64,000 nucleotides of DNA from RGIG7213 sp045540335 (GCA_045540335.1 JAZQHC010000017.1:1-64000); one strand, 5' to 3'; counted from the stretch's first letter, positions 32,663 to 42,068 are shown. Numbers and translations: made by a program. Notes: generated by a model not told the origin, from the sequence alone.

Positions 32663-33240
32663 AATTCGTCCAATGAAAGCGAAAACGACGGCATGAAATT
32701 TTCCAAAAAGTAGCGAAGCTCGGGGCTGTCGTACTTTTTAATCGTTTCAAGGGTTGCTTTCTCTGCCGCGGCAAATTCGTTGTTCCCCCATTTTAATTCC
32801 TCGGTGCATTTTATAAGGGCGCACAGCTTATCTGCGGTTTTTACAAGGCGCAGGGTCAATTCGTCGGTTTGCTCGCGCACGGGGCCGTCGTACACCTTTT
32901 TTAATTCTTCGGGAAGCTTTGATAAAAGTGCGTCTGCAGAGGCTTGTTCTATCTTGCCGTAAACAGAACGCATCGTTGAATCTGAATATTTTACCGGGGA
33001 AGGAAGGTCGCCGCACAAAACCTCGGAGGCATCGTGAAAAAGCGCGTAAACTGCCGCCTTTTCTGCATCGGCGTTACCGCCGAAAACCTCGCGGTTGATA
33101 GAAGCCAGGCAGTGCGCCACGGCGGCACATTCCATACTGTGCTGGGAAAGTGTTTCTTCTACGGCACACCGCATAAGCGACCACCGCTTTATATATTTCT
33201 GCCTGAACAAAAGGGCAAAGAAGCTGTATCCGTTTTCCAT
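32659..33240 (-). CDS. yfbR: YfbR-type 5'-deoxynucleotidase (HD domain)
   Basis: A 193-residue HD-domain phosphohydrolase. The signature HDASEVLCGDLPSPVKY at about 70-86 is that of YfbR, which dephosphorylates deoxyribonucleoside 5'-monophosphates. An upstream His (QHSMECAAVAHCLA) and the later Asp in KTADKLCALI complete the metal site. It forms a two-gene unit with tcdA. SD is weak (AAAGAAAG). Confidence 0.88.
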   Translation of the reverse strand: MENGYSFFALLFRQKYIKRWSLMRCAVEETLSQHSMECAAVAHCLASINREVFGGNADAEKAAVYALFHDASEVLCGDLPSPVKYSDSTMRSVYGKIEQASADALLSKLPEELKKVYDGPVREQTDELTLRLVKTADKLCALIKCTEELKWGNNEFAAAEKATLETIKKYDSPELRYFLENFMPSFSLSLDEL

Positions 33241-33269
33241 TTTTTTATCTTTCTTTAATTATTGATACA

Positions 33270-33300
33270 AATAGGGTGTTGCAAGCAACACCCTATTTTT
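33270..33300. terminator. Terminator between yfbR and the surface-protein gene
   Basis: AATAGGGTGTTGC pairs with GCAACACCCTATT around AA. The T-tract is stronger on the plus strand, but the hairpin lies just after the minus-strand surface-protein gene and before yfbR. Confidence 0.7.
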
Positions 33301-33318
33301 TAGTTTGTTTAAAAGCGA

Positions 33319-34929
33319 TTACGCCTTTTTCTTCTTAAGGATAACCACAACAACAACTGCAACAACTGCAACTACCGCTACGATTATAGCGATGATAAGA
33401 CCTGTTGGAGAGTTGTTATCTGCCTTGTCGCCCGTTGCAGAAGTATCTGCAGAGGTGCTTGCATCTGTTGATGCGCCCGTTGCAGCGTCTGTACCTGCGG
33501 GGGCTTCTGTTTCGTCTGCGGGGTCGTCTGCACCGGGGGCTTGTGTTTCGCTTTCGCTTGATGTGGGAACCTTTGCGTTGGGGTCAAGCTCTACCGTAAC
33601 GCCTTCGATGTTGAAGTTAGCAGCATCTTCAAAGTTCTTGAATACGCCGATACCGTAGATAGTCATTTCGCTTGTAAGTGTATCTGCGGGGGATTCAACG
33701 GGGTCGTAACGGAATTTAAGAATATCGCCTTGCCATTCGTAGCCTTCGAAGTATTGGAAGTCTGCAACTACTACCTGACCGCCTTCAACCTCTTGATATT
33801 CTGTAAGGATAGAGCAATCCTGCGAGATAGACGTGGATTGGCTTGTAGAGAAGAACAATTCGCCGTAGCCGTAATCGTTCGTTTTAAGGTAAAGTGCAAC
33901 GTAGCGGTAATCTGCTGCGTTTATCTTGTATTTAGAGTCAACCGCGAGTGTAAATTGAGGGTCGTCACCCGTAATTGCGAGGTGAAGCGAGCCGTCGTCG
34001 TTTATAGTGGGTGTAACGCCTTGGGAAGTTGTGAAGGTGTAGCCGTCAAAGGGAATCAAGAAAGCATCTTCGGTAACTTCGATAAGGTCTGCCAAAACGT
34101 CGTCGGGATTGGGGTCAACAAGTGCGTTGCCGCCTGTTGCGCGCGTTTCAACGAACGTAAGACGGTTAGAACCGAAAATGTTATCGTCACGGCCGTTCAT
34201 AACGCCGCTGCCCCATTCAAGCCAGTTTTTGTATCCGCCGCCGTCTGCTTCGCTACCGTCGTTAACGGAGATAGAGAAACCAACGGACATGCTTACGTGC
34301 GGGGGTGTTTGAAGGATTACTTCCCACGGAATGAACAATTCGTACGTGGTAAGCTGCTTTGCTTTGTCGTATGCAACAACGTATCTGCCGTTACCGCCTG
34401 CAAGGTCTTCATGGTCAACCACGCCGTGCCAGCTGTAAGAGTATGTATTGCCGTCGTTGCCGAGTGCAAATGCGAATTCGTTGTATGCAGAGTTCCAGTT
34501 ACCGTTTCTGTCTGCTGTGGGAACCTTGCCCTGGTCAACCGTACAGCCGTACGCATCAAGGCGAACCTGCAAGCAGTCGCCGTTCCAGATGCTGTTGTGG
34601 TCTGCAACAACGTTGCTGTTCCAATGCTCTTCATCGGGCGTTGTGATAGCCAGATAGAAGCCTTCGAAGTTATAGCGGGTCCACATAGAAAATTCCATGT
34701 CGCCTTCCGCTTTCATGTCTGTCTGTGTGTTTTCGGGATAGGAAACATTTTCAAGCGTGGGTGTGCCCCATTCCGTAAGAGAAACCGAACCGTCGATAAC
34801 AGGCTCTTTCTCTTCTGCGAACTGCAATGCTTCTATCGTTGCGAATTTTTCTTCATCTGCCATTGCTGTGATTGCAGAGAAGGAAAGTACCATGGCAACT
34901 GCCATGAAAAGAGATATAACTTTCTTCAT
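33319..34929 (-). CDS. Surface-anchored protein with CBM9-like domain
   Basis: A 536-residue exported protein. Signal peptide at 1-24 (MKKVISLFMAVAMVLSFSAI, cut near AMA). Residues ~40-250 resemble the family-9 carbohydrate-binding/DOMON-like fold (EPVIDGSVSLTEWG, WNGDCLQVRLDAYG, VAYDKAKQLTTYELFIPWEVI). Residues ~260-440 form a second beta domain. Then comes a Thr/Ser/Ala-rich stalk, a transmembrane helix (TGLIIAIIVAVVAVVAVVVV) and a KKKK tail, so it stays in the membrane with the binding domain outside. ATG 34929 follows SD AGGAGG. No catalytic residues were recognised. Sugar binding is inferred from fold similarity. Confidence 0.78.
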   Translation of the reverse strand: MKKVISLFMAVAMVLSFSAITAMADEEKFATIEALQFAEEKEPVIDGSVSLTEWGTPTLENVSYPENTQTDMKAEGDMEFSMWTRYNFEGFYLAITTPDEEHWNSNVVADHNSIWNGDCLQVRLDAYGCTVDQGKVPTADRNGNWNSAYNEFAFALGNDGNTYSYSWHGVVDHEDLAGGNGRYVVAYDKAKQLTTYELFIPWEVILQTPPHVSMSVGFSISVNDGSEADGGGYKNWLEWGSGVMNGRDDNIFGSNRLTFVETRATGGNALVDPNPDDVLADLIEVTEDAFLIPFDGYTFTTSQGVTPTINDDGSLHLAITGDDPQFTLAVDSKYKINAADYRYVALYLKTNDYGYGELFFSTSQSTSISQDCSILTEYQEVEGGQVVVADFQYFEGYEWQGDILKFRYDPVESPADTLTSEMTIYGIGVFKNFEDAANFNIEGVTVELDPNAKVPTSSESETQAPGADDPADETEAPAGTDAATGASTDASTSADTSATGDKADNNSPTGLIIAIIVAVVAVVAVVVVVILKKKKA

Positions 34930-34971
34930 AATATCCTCCTGAATTTTAATAAGTGACAACTCTTCCTCATT

Positions 34972-35000
34972 ATAATATAACAAATAATCAAAAATGTCAA
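34972..35000 (-). promoter_or_regulatory. Promoter of the surface-protein gene
   Basis: TTGACA (35000-34995), 17-base spacer, TATTAT (34977-34972). Confidence 0.65.
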
Positions 35001-35192
35001 GAAAAATATTAAATTTAACCCGTGTGAAACGATTTTATAATATTTTTCTTTAAATGGCAACGCATTGCGCGGTTGCTTTGATGAGCGCGGAATTTTGTTC
35101 AAATTGTAAATTCAATAAGAATGACCGTATGCGACAGATTTTTCGTATTGCAGATGATATTATTTTTTTGAAATAAATTAACGGAGGACAAA

Positions 35193-35501
35193 ATGGACGG
35201 CCTGTGTATCGAATACGAAAACGGGGTAATGCGCGTAGCTATCGAATGTGAGATAGACCACCACACCGCATCTTCTGTACGCGAGGAGATAGACGGCGAG
35301 TTTTTCGCCTGCAACCCCAAAAAAATGGTAATGGACCTTACCAACATGAGCTTTATGGACAGCTCGGGCCTGGGGCTTATAATGGGGCGGTATTCGCGCT
35401 GTCTTGCATCGGGGTGCGAGTTTGCCGTTTGCGGCACGGACGAGCGCGCACTGCGGATATTGAAAATGGCGGGAATGGACAAGATATTGAACATTAAATA
35501 G
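35193..35501 (+). CDS. spoIIAA: Anti-sigma-F factor antagonist SpoIIAA
   Basis: A 102-residue STAS-domain protein. MDSSGLGLIMGRY contains the Ser phosphorylated by SpoIIAB (Ser58 in Bacillus). Unphosphorylated SpoIIAA releases sigma-F from SpoIIAB in the forespore. It is first of the three-gene spoIIA operon, with SD ACGGAGG. A sigma-H promoter is expected upstream, but I cannot point to a convincing one. Confidence 0.93.
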   Translation: MDGLCIEYENGVMRVAIECEIDHHTASSVREEIDGEFFACNPKKMVMDLTNMSFMDSSGLGLIMGRYSRCLASGCEFAVCGTDERALRILKMAGMDKILNIK

Positions 35502-35520
35502 ACAAAACGAGGATATACAA

Positions 35521-35955
35521 ATGAAAAAAGAGAAGATAAACGAAGTAAGGGTCGTTATGGCGGCGATATCGAAAAACGAATCGCTTGCCAGGGCGTATAT
35601 CAGCGCGTTGGTATCACAGCTTGACCCCCGCGTTGACGAGCTTGCCGACATACGATGCGCCGTTAGCGAGGCGGTAACGAACTGCGTTGTTCATGCCTAC
35701 AAAAACGGCGAAAACGGAAAAATATACATAAACGCACGCGTCTATTCCGACCGCACCGTTACGGTAGAGGTAACGGACAAGGGCTGCGGCATAGCAGACG
35801 TTTGCCAAGCAATGCAGCCCTTGTTTACAACGGGCGACAAGGCTGAAAGAAGCGGTATGGGTTTTTCCGTTATGCAAAGCTTTACTGATAAAATAAAGGT
35901 TTTTTCAAAAAACGGAAAAGGCACGCGCGTGTTTATGGCTAAAAAATTTTCGTAA
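35521..35955 (+). CDS. spoIIAB: Anti-sigma-F factor / kinase SpoIIAB
   Basis: A 144-residue GHKL-fold kinase that binds and holds sigma-F and phosphorylates SpoIIAA. The ATP-site boxes are visible: AVSEAVTNCVVHAY (N box), VTDKGCGIAD (G1) and GMGFSVMQSF (G2). It is 19 bases behind spoIIAA and 10 before sigF, the universal order in spore-formers. Confidence 0.95.
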   Translation: MKKEKINEVRVVMAAISKNESLARAYISALVSQLDPRVDELADIRCAVSEAVTNCVVHAYKNGENGKIYINARVYSDRTVTVEVTDKGCGIADVCQAMQPLFTTGDKAERSGMGFSVMQSFTDKIKVFSKNGKGTRVFMAKKFS

Positions 35956-35965
35956 GGAGTTTTTT

Positions 35966-36712
35966 ATGTCGGCGGCAAATAACGGCAGGCAAAGTGATTT
36001 TTCTTTAAACGCACAGCTTATCAGCAAGGCGCAAAACGGCGATAGAGAAGCTATGGGGCAAGTCGTAGAGCTTAATATGGGGCTTGTAAAAAGCATCGTT
36101 CTGCGATTTTACGACAGGGGCGTTGAATACGACGACCTTATGCAAATAGGCACGATGGGTATGATAAAGGCGGTAAAAAGCTATTCGCAGCAATTCGGTA
36201 CCGTGTTTTCTACGTACGCTGTGCCGCTTATTATCGGGGAGATACGGCGGTATCTGCGCGACGACGGAATAATAAAGGTATCGCGCGGGGTTAAAAAGCT
36301 TGGCGTGCACGCAATGAAGCAGCGCGAGCTGTTTATAAAAGAACACAACCGCGAGCCGAAAATATCCGAGCTTGCCGCCTTATCGCAAGCATCGGAGGAG
36401 GAGGTATTATCCGCACTTGAGGCGTGCTATCCGCTGCACTCTTTATCAGAGCCTGCAGGCGATGGCGAAGGTGCAGTGCTTGAAAATATTTTGCCCGATA
36501 AATCCGACGGGATAGAATCTCTGTGCGACAAAATTGCTTTGAAAGATGCACTTGAAAAATTAACCGAAACAGAGCAAAGCATAATTTACCTGCGGTACTA
36601 CCGCGATATGTCCCAACAGCAAACGGCAAAGGTGCTGGGGCTTTCGCAGGTGAAAATATCGCGCAGTGAAAAAAAGATATTTGAAAAACTGAAATCGGAA
36701 TTATCCGTGTGA
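35966..36712 (+). CDS. sigF: RNA polymerase sporulation sigma factor SigF
   Basis: A 248-residue sigma-70 family factor, the first forespore-specific sigma. Region 2 (LVKSIVLRFYDRGVEYDDLMQIGTMG, split in the family profile), region 3 (VSRGVKKLG) and region 4 helix-turn-helix (QQQTAKVLGLSQVKISRSEKK) are complete. SD AAGGAG precedes ATG 35966. Presence of the operon strongly suggests an endospore-forming organism. Confidence 0.95.
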   Translation: MSAANNGRQSDFSLNAQLISKAQNGDREAMGQVVELNMGLVKSIVLRFYDRGVEYDDLMQIGTMGMIKAVKSYSQQFGTVFSTYAVPLIIGEIRRYLRDDGIIKVSRGVKKLGVHAMKQRELFIKEHNREPKISELAALSQASEEEVLSALEACYPLHSLSEPAGDGEGAVLENILPDKSDGIESLCDKIALKDALEKLTETEQSIIYLRYYRDMSQQQTAKVLGLSQVKISRSEKKIFEKLKSELSV

Positions 36713-36749
36713 AATTTACAAAATATTTATTTTTTTTTACACTTACCTA

Positions 36750-36778
36750 TTGACAAATACTTTTAAAGCAGATATAAT
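36750..36778 (+). promoter_or_regulatory. Promoter of the yceD-rpmF group
   Basis: TTGACA (36750-36755), 17-base spacer, TATAAT (36773-36778). Confidence 0.8.
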
Positions 36779-36845
36779 AAACTTCGTGGCTTTTATGTCG
36801 GGCATTTATGCTTGATAAGGCAATTTTTAAAGCGAGGTTCGGTCA

Positions 36846-37361
36846 ATGCGGCTTGATATAACGCGCATTTTATGCGGCGAGGTCGATTCGCTTCCCTTCG
36901 AAATGCAGATACCTGCCGACGGGGATGAGGGCTTTTCCTATTTCACGGAATGGGGTGTTACCTTTAAAGGTGATATTTCAGTTAAAGGCGAGGTAAAAAA
37001 CAACGGCGGCTATATGTCGATGCGTGTGCAATCCTCGGTGGAATACGGCACTTTGTGCGCAAGGTGCTTGAAGAAAATGGCACGTACGTTCGAACACGGC
37101 TTTGAAAAAAGTATTGCAGTACAGTTGACAAACGAAGAAAACGATGATTTTATCCTTATTGACGGCGGATGTGTGGACGTTGCGTCGGCAGTATGCGAAG
37201 AATTTCTCCTGTCGTTTCCTTTAAAAGAGCTGTGCGGCGAATCTTGCCGCGGCCTTTGCCCGAAATGCGGCAAAAATCTTAACGAAGGCGACTGCGCCTG
37301 CGAGTCGGACGGCGACCCGCGCATGGCAAAGCTTAAAGCGTTGCTTTCGGATTATGAATAA
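36846..37361 (+). CDS. yceD: YceD/DUF177 family protein
   Basis: A 171-residue protein of the DUF177 (YceD) family, linked to 23S rRNA accumulation and almost always encoded next to rpmF. The Cys pairs CARCLKKM and, at the end, CGESCRGLCPKCGKNL suggest zinc binding. It is followed by rpmF 38 bases later, the standard arrangement. Confidence 0.9.
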   Translation: MRLDITRILCGEVDSLPFEMQIPADGDEGFSYFTEWGVTFKGDISVKGEVKNNGGYMSMRVQSSVEYGTLCARCLKKMARTFEHGFEKSIAVQLTNEENDDFILIDGGCVDVASAVCEEFLLSFPLKELCGESCRGLCPKCGKNLNEGDCACESDGDPRMAKLKALLSDYE

Positions 37362-37399
37362 CGTAAGTAATTGTTAATTATACAAGGAGGTGTAGGGAA

Positions 37400-37582
37400 A
37401 TGGCAGTACCTAAGAAGAAAGTCAGCAAAGCAAGGAGAGATAAGAGACGTTCCAACGTATGGCGTCTTGACCTGCCCGGTATGACTAAATGCCCCAAATG
37501 CGGTGCGTTCAATAAGTCGCACAGAGTCTGCATGACATGCGGAACTTACGGCGGTAAGGAAATAGTCAAAACAGAAGCGTAA
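37400..37582 (+). CDS. rpmF: Ribosomal protein L32
   Basis: A 60-residue protein, MAVPKKKVSKARRDKRRS at the start, with a CPKC...CMTC zinc knuckle: the zinc-binding (C+) form of L32. SD AAGGAGGTG is strong. Confidence 0.97.
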   Translation: MAVPKKKVSKARRDKRRSNVWRLDLPGMTKCPKCGAFNKSHRVCMTCGTYGGKEIVKTEA

Positions 37583-37650
37583 GTATTATAACGGTGAGGA
37601 GGGGTTGTGTTTTACAATCCCTTTACTGTTTAATTGGGGGTGATTCGGCA

Positions 37651-38952
37651 ATGGTTACGGTATGCAGCGTAGAAAAAGGGTCTATCGCGCACAAGGCGGG
37701 CATTTTAAAGGGCGACGTTATAATATCCATATCGGGTAACGAGATAAACGACGTGCTTGATTACCGTTTTTATCTTACCGAGGGGCATATAACCCTGCTT
37801 ATACACCGCGGGGCAGAGCTGTTCGAGGTGGATATAAATAAAGGCGTTTACGACGATATCGGGCTTGAATTTGCCACGTATCTTATGGATGAAAAGCGCA
37901 CGTGCAGAAACAAATGTATGTTTTGCTTTATCGACCAGATGCCGAAGGGCTGCAGGGAAACCTTGTATTTCAAGGATGACGACAGCCGCCTTTCCTTTTT
38001 ACAGGGCAACTATATCACCTGCACGAATTTAAGCAACAGCGATATAGACAGGATAATTAAAATGCGTATGTCACCGATAAACATATCGGTTCATACCACC
38101 AACCCCGAATTACGCGTTAAAATGATGAAAAACAAAAACGCGGGCAAAATACTTGATATTATGAAGCGTTTTGCCGACGGCGGCATACAAATGAACGCGC
38201 AATTAGTGCTTTGCAAGGGCGTTAACGACGGGCAAGAGCTGCAAAGAAGCATGGAAGACCTTGTAAAGCTTATTCCCATGTTAAACAGCGTTTCCGCCGT
38301 TCCGTGCGGGCTTACCGACCATAGGCAGGGCTTGGCAGAAATACAGCCCTTTGAAAAGCAAGACGCCGCCGATGTTATTGAAAGCATGATAAAATTCGGC
38401 AACGAATGCCTTGAAAAATACGGCAAGCGCGTGTTTTTCCCGTCGGACGAGTTTTATCTTACCGCGCAGATACCCCTGCCGGAAGAGGAGTTTTACGAGG
38501 GATATCCGCAGATAGAAAACGGCGTTGGTATGATAACGTCGCTTTTAACAGAGTTTGAATGCGAGGCAGATTACCTTAACGAATACGACCTTGAAAAGCC
38601 GCGAAGGCTGTCCGTTGCAACGGGAAGGGCGGCGTATCCGTTTATAAAATGGTGTTGCGAGCGCATAATGCTTCAAGCAAAAAATACGAAGATAAACGTA
38701 TATCAGATAGAAAATAATTTTTTTGGAAAAAATATAACGGTTGCAGGGCTTATAGTAGGTAAAGACTTAACCCGGCAGCTTGAAAATGCAGATCTTGGCG
38801 ATACGTTGCTTATACCGTCCGTTATGCTTAGAAGCGAGGGTGATATGTTTTTAGACAGTATGACATTGCAGCAGGCAGAGGATATCCTCGGCGTACGGAT
38901 AACCCCCGTTGTATCAGACGGGGCAGAGCTTATAAGAAACATATTGTATTAA
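37651..38952 (+). CDS. DUF512 radical SAM protein with PDZ domain
   Basis: A 433-residue protein of the DUF512 group. Residues 1-65 are PDZ-like (GSIAHKAGILKGDVIISISG); Cys85, Cys89 and Cys92 (CRNKCMFC) form a radical-SAM type Fe-S site, and the DUF512 domain follows in the C-terminal half (FFPSDEFYLTAQIPLP). Function is unknown. It is commonly encoded directly before der, as here (16 bases apart). ATG 37651 is preferred to an upstream in-frame ATG at 37594, because the PDZ homology starts there and GGGGGTGAT lies before it. Confidence 0.85.
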   Translation: MVTVCSVEKGSIAHKAGILKGDVIISISGNEINDVLDYRFYLTEGHITLLIHRGAELFEVDINKGVYDDIGLEFATYLMDEKRTCRNKCMFCFIDQMPKGCRETLYFKDDDSRLSFLQGNYITCTNLSNSDIDRIIKMRMSPINISVHTTNPELRVKMMKNKNAGKILDIMKRFADGGIQMNAQLVLCKGVNDGQELQRSMEDLVKLIPMLNSVSAVPCGLTDHRQGLAEIQPFEKQDAADVIESMIKFGNECLEKYGKRVFFPSDEFYLTAQIPLPEEEFYEGYPQIENGVGMITSLLTEFECEADYLNEYDLEKPRRLSVATGRAAYPFIKWCCERIMLQAKNTKINVYQIENNFFGKNITVAGLIVGKDLTRQLENADLGDTLLIPSVMLRSEGDMFLDSMTLQQAEDILGVRITPVVSDGAELIRNILY

Positions 38953-38968
38953 GGAAATGGAGGTTTAA

Positions 38969-40297
38969 ATGGCAAAACCTATCGTTGCAATAGTGGGCCG
39001 CCCAAACGTGGGCAAAAGCACGCTTTTTAATAAAATAACGGGGCAAAGGATATCAATAGTTGAAGATACGCCCGGCGTTACCCGTGACAGAATATATTAC
39101 GAAGCAGAATGGTGCGGCAGAAAAATGCTTATGGTCGATACGGGCGGTATCGAACCGAAAACGGATAACGCAATATTGCGCCATATGCGCAATCAGGCGC
39201 AGATAGCTATCGAAACGGCAGACGTTATCATATTTATGACAGACGTGCGCGCAGGCCTTACTGCTGACGACAGAGACGTTGCGCGTATGCTTCAAAAATC
39301 GCACAAGCCGATAGTTCTTTGTGTAAATAAAATAGATTCCGTCGGGCATCTTCCCCTTGAATTTTACGAATTTTACGAGCTGGGCCTTGGCGACCCTATC
39401 GCGCTTTCCTCCGTTCACGGAACGGGCACGGGCGACCTTTTAGACGCCGTGCTTGAGCACCTTCCCCCCGAGGACGAGGACGACGACGATTCCGACAGAA
39501 TAAAGGTTGCCGTAATAGGCAAGCCTAATGCGGGCAAAAGCTCTATTATAAACTACGTTTTAGGGCAAGAACGCATGATAGTTTCCGACATTGCGGGTAC
39601 AACGCGCGATGCGGTTGACAGCGACGTGGATAACGAATACGGCAAATTTACCTTTATCGACACGGCAGGCATACGCCGTGCGGGCAAAATATCCGATAAT
39701 ATAGAAAAATACAGCGTTTTGCGCGCCAAAATGGCTGTTGAAAGGGCAGATGTCTGCCTTATAATGATAGATGCAAACGAAGGCATCACCGAACAGGACG
39801 AGCGTATTGCCGGCATTGCACACAACGCGGGCAAGGCGTCTATCGTCGTTGTAAACAAGTGGGATACCGTAGAAAAGGATAATTCCACGGTGAAAAAGTT
39901 TACCGAAAAGGTGAATATCGCCCTTTCTTATATGACGTACGCGCCCATAATGTTCGTTTCGGCAAAAACGGGCCAAAGGGTGGAAAAGCTGTTCGAGCTT
40001 ATTAAATACGTTAACGAGCAGGGCGCTTTGCGCGTTTCAACCGGTATGCTTAACGACGTTTTAAACGATGCTACGACAAGGGTACAGCCCCCGTCTGATA
40101 AGGGCAGAAGGCTGAAGATATATTATATGACGCAGCCCTCGGTAAAACCGCCGACGTTCGTTATTTTCTGCAACAATGCGGAATTGTTCCACTATTCATA
40201 TCAAAGATATATCGAAAACTGCTTAAGAAACGTTTTCGGCTTTAAAGGTACTCCCATACGGCTTGTAATAAGGGAGAGGGGGGACGATAATGACTAA
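38969..40297 (+). CDS. der: Ribosome biogenesis GTPase Der
   Basis: A 442-residue GTPase with two G domains and a KH-like C-terminus, needed for 50S assembly. G1 motifs are GRPNVGKST (9-17) and GKPNAGKSS (~183-191), G3 DTGG and DTAG, G4 NKID and NKWD. The C-terminal KH region (PPTFVIFCNNAELFHYSYQRYIEN) is complete. It overlaps plsY by 8 bases. Confidence 0.97.
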   Translation: MAKPIVAIVGRPNVGKSTLFNKITGQRISIVEDTPGVTRDRIYYEAEWCGRKMLMVDTGGIEPKTDNAILRHMRNQAQIAIETADVIIFMTDVRAGLTADDRDVARMLQKSHKPIVLCVNKIDSVGHLPLEFYEFYELGLGDPIALSSVHGTGTGDLLDAVLEHLPPEDEDDDDSDRIKVAVIGKPNAGKSSIINYVLGQERMIVSDIAGTTRDAVDSDVDNEYGKFTFIDTAGIRRAGKISDNIEKYSVLRAKMAVERADVCLIMIDANEGITEQDERIAGIAHNAGKASIVVVNKWDTVEKDNSTVKKFTEKVNIALSYMTYAPIMFVSAKTGQRVEKLFELIKYVNEQGALRVSTGMLNDVLNDATTRVQPPSDKGRRLKIYYMTQPSVKPPTFVIFCNNAELFHYSYQRYIENCLRNVFGFKGTPIRLVIRERGDDND

Positions 40298-41570
40298 CGG
40301 CATATTCGGCAGCGGCCCTTCGATGATGTATCTGGCGCTTGGTCTTATACTTTGCGCGGCGGCAGGCTATTTTATAGGCTCTGTCAACACGGCGATAATT
40401 TTATCACGCGTGCGCTATAATCAGGATATCCGCGATTTCGGCAGTAAAAATGCAGGAATGACGAACGTTTTGCGCACCTACGGCAAGGGCGCGGCGGCAG
40501 CCACCCTTATAGGTGATATCGGCAAAGCCGTTATCGCTTGCCTTATAGGTATCTTTCTTCTTGGCGAAAGCGGCGGATACGTTGCGGGCTTTTTCTGTGT
40601 TATCGGGCACATTTTCCCGCTGTATTATAACTTTAAGGGCGGCAAGGGCGTGCTTGCGCTGGCGGCTGTGGTGCTTGTGCTTAACTGGCAGGCGTTTATC
40701 GTGCTGTTTACGCTTTTTGTCATCATCGTAAGCTTTTCGAAGTATATTTCGCTTGGCTCTGTAATATGTGCGTTACTTTATCCCATAATATTAAGTAAGT
40801 TTGCAGAACCGAATATTTTCGGTACTGTAACGTCTATCGTGCTTGCAATAATCGTAGCGGTAAAGCACAGCTCTAACATTCAACGCCTTTGGGCAGGCGA
40901 GGAAAATAAGCTGAAGCTTGGCAAAAAACCGCTTAAGCCGTGGAAGCTTGTAATTATAAACGTGCTTTTGGTGTGCGTTACATTGTTTGCAATCGTTGCA
41001 AATACCGTATTTGCAAGCGGCATGCTGCAAAGAAAGAACGATGCGGTTCGATTTGAAAATTACTACATATCGGAATTGCAGCTTCGCTATATCTACATAA
41101 AAACGGCAAACGACTATCTTAACAGCGAAGAAAACGCCCAAACTGATATCGTTAAAAATTATAATCCACAGCTTTCCTTAAACGAGCAAACCGTAAACGG
41201 CAAAACATATGCAGAATACTTTATGCAAATGGCGATAGACAAGTGTAAAGAGCTTCTCGTAATTTACGCCGCGGCAGATTTTGAAGGAAAGGTTGTTTCC
41301 CCGAAAGATGACAGATGCCTTGCCGAATACGAAAAAATGCGCGAAAGCTTTATTTTCGGTGATTCGTACGGCAGATATATCAACCGCGTTTACGGTAGGG
41401 GCGTGGGCGAAAGCGATATAAGAAATATAATTCAGGCGCAGATAACCGTTGGCGAGTATCTTTCCGCTTTGGAAGAGGGCGCGTCTGACCATTTGATTCA
41501 AAGCAAGGAAAAATATCTTACGGTAGATGAAGAAACCGTTGAAAAAATAATCAACGGCGAATATATATAA
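40290..41570 (+). CDS. plsY: Acyl-phosphate glycerol-3-phosphate acyltransferase PlsY with extra C-terminal domain
   Basis: Residues ~10-210 are PlsY, the membrane enzyme that acylates glycerol 3-phosphate from acyl-phosphate: GSVNTAIILSR, DFGSKNAGMTNVLRTYG and GHIFPLYYNFKGGKGV are the three loop motifs. The protein is 426 residues, about twice the usual ~200. After PlsY there is an extra membrane helix (VIINVLLVCVTLFAIVANTVF) and a ~180-residue soluble domain rich in helices (QMAIDKCKELLVIYAAADF) that is reminiscent of SurA/PrsA N-terminal chaperone domains. That last resemblance is weak. The reading frame is continuous, so the fusion is real unless the sequence has an error. Confidence 0.9.
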   Translation: MTNGIFGSGPSMMYLALGLILCAAAGYFIGSVNTAIILSRVRYNQDIRDFGSKNAGMTNVLRTYGKGAAAATLIGDIGKAVIACLIGIFLLGESGGYVAGFFCVIGHIFPLYYNFKGGKGVLALAAVVLVLNWQAFIVLFTLFVIIVSFSKYISLGSVICALLYPIILSKFAEPNIFGTVTSIVLAIIVAVKHSSNIQRLWAGEENKLKLGKKPLKPWKLVIINVLLVCVTLFAIVANTVFASGMLQRKNDAVRFENYYISELQLRYIYIKTANDYLNSEENAQTDIVKNYNPQLSLNEQTVNGKTYAEYFMQMAIDKCKELLVIYAAADFEGKVVSPKDDRCLAEYEKMRESFIFGDSYGRYINRVYGRGVGESDIRNIIQAQITVGEYLSALEEGASDHLIQSKEKYLTVDEETVEKIINGEYI

Positions 41571-41585
41571 TTTCTTTAAACGATT

Positions 41586-41623
41586 AAAAAAGGCAGATAC
41601 AAAGCTTGTATCTGCCTTTTTTT
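41586..41623. terminator. Terminator after plsY
   Basis: AAAAAAGGCAGATACAA pairs with TTGTATCTGCCTTTTTT around a two-to-four-base loop; strong on both strands. Confidence 0.9.
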
Positions 41624-41630
41624 ACCGATA

Positions 41631-41935
41631 AGCAGGTGGTTAGATAGAGGCTTTTGCCGATTAGTAATTCCGCCGCAGCGATAGGCACCTTCTGAAAGGA
41701 ATCTGTCGAGCGAATGCAGACTGAAGTACAGCTCGTAATGATAAAATTCAGCAAAATGGGACTATAACGCAGGCTTCTTCCATCGCGTTGCGGTTTCCCT
41801 TCCTCTTTGAGGAAGGCTTTGAATTGCCACATCTGTGGCGGCAGGGCGCCGTTTGCCACTGCCAAATGCTTCGGTGGGCTTAAGCCCCGCCGGTAACACG
41901 CCCTTATAGGGCAGGGCAAGCCGCCGGATCAGCCG
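41631..41935. repeat. Dispersed ~310-bp repeat, copy 3
   Basis: Nearly the same as 23173-23480 from AGCAGGTGG to GCAAGCCGC, with scattered substitutions. Again it sits directly behind a terminator T-tract. Confidence 0.9.
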
Positions 41936-42023
41936 ATGGTTATGACTTCGTTTATAAAAGTTGCCCGTTTGCCGACGGCATAATGCGGCTGATGAGGCTA
42001 TATATCCGCTTTAAATAGATATA

Positions 42024-42058
42024 ATTAAGGCACGCCCCAAAATGAAGCGCGCCTTAAA
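42024..42058 (-). terminator. Terminator after the peptide-binding protein gene
   Basis: TTAAGGC(G/A)CGC-type arms at 42025 and 42046 pair around CCCCAAAATGAA; T-rich sequence lies beyond on the minus strand. Confidence 0.65.
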
Positions 42059-42068
42059 TCAAAGCCTA

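Noticed and set aside
33730..34956. 408-codon frame antisense to the surface-protein gene
   Set aside because: It is the mirror of a well-supported exported protein with signal peptide and SD; composition follows the opposite strand and there is no SD or family match.
35040..35192. Sigma-H promoter before spoIIAA
   Set aside because: A GGAATTT and a later AAGAAT are present, but their spacing (about 19 bases) does not fit the sigma-H consensus.
41584..41919. Minus-strand frame in the dispersed repeat (also at 23183-23419)
   Set aside because: Similar product in both copies, but this follows from nucleotide identity of the repeat; no SD, and the 31.7-kb copy breaks it.
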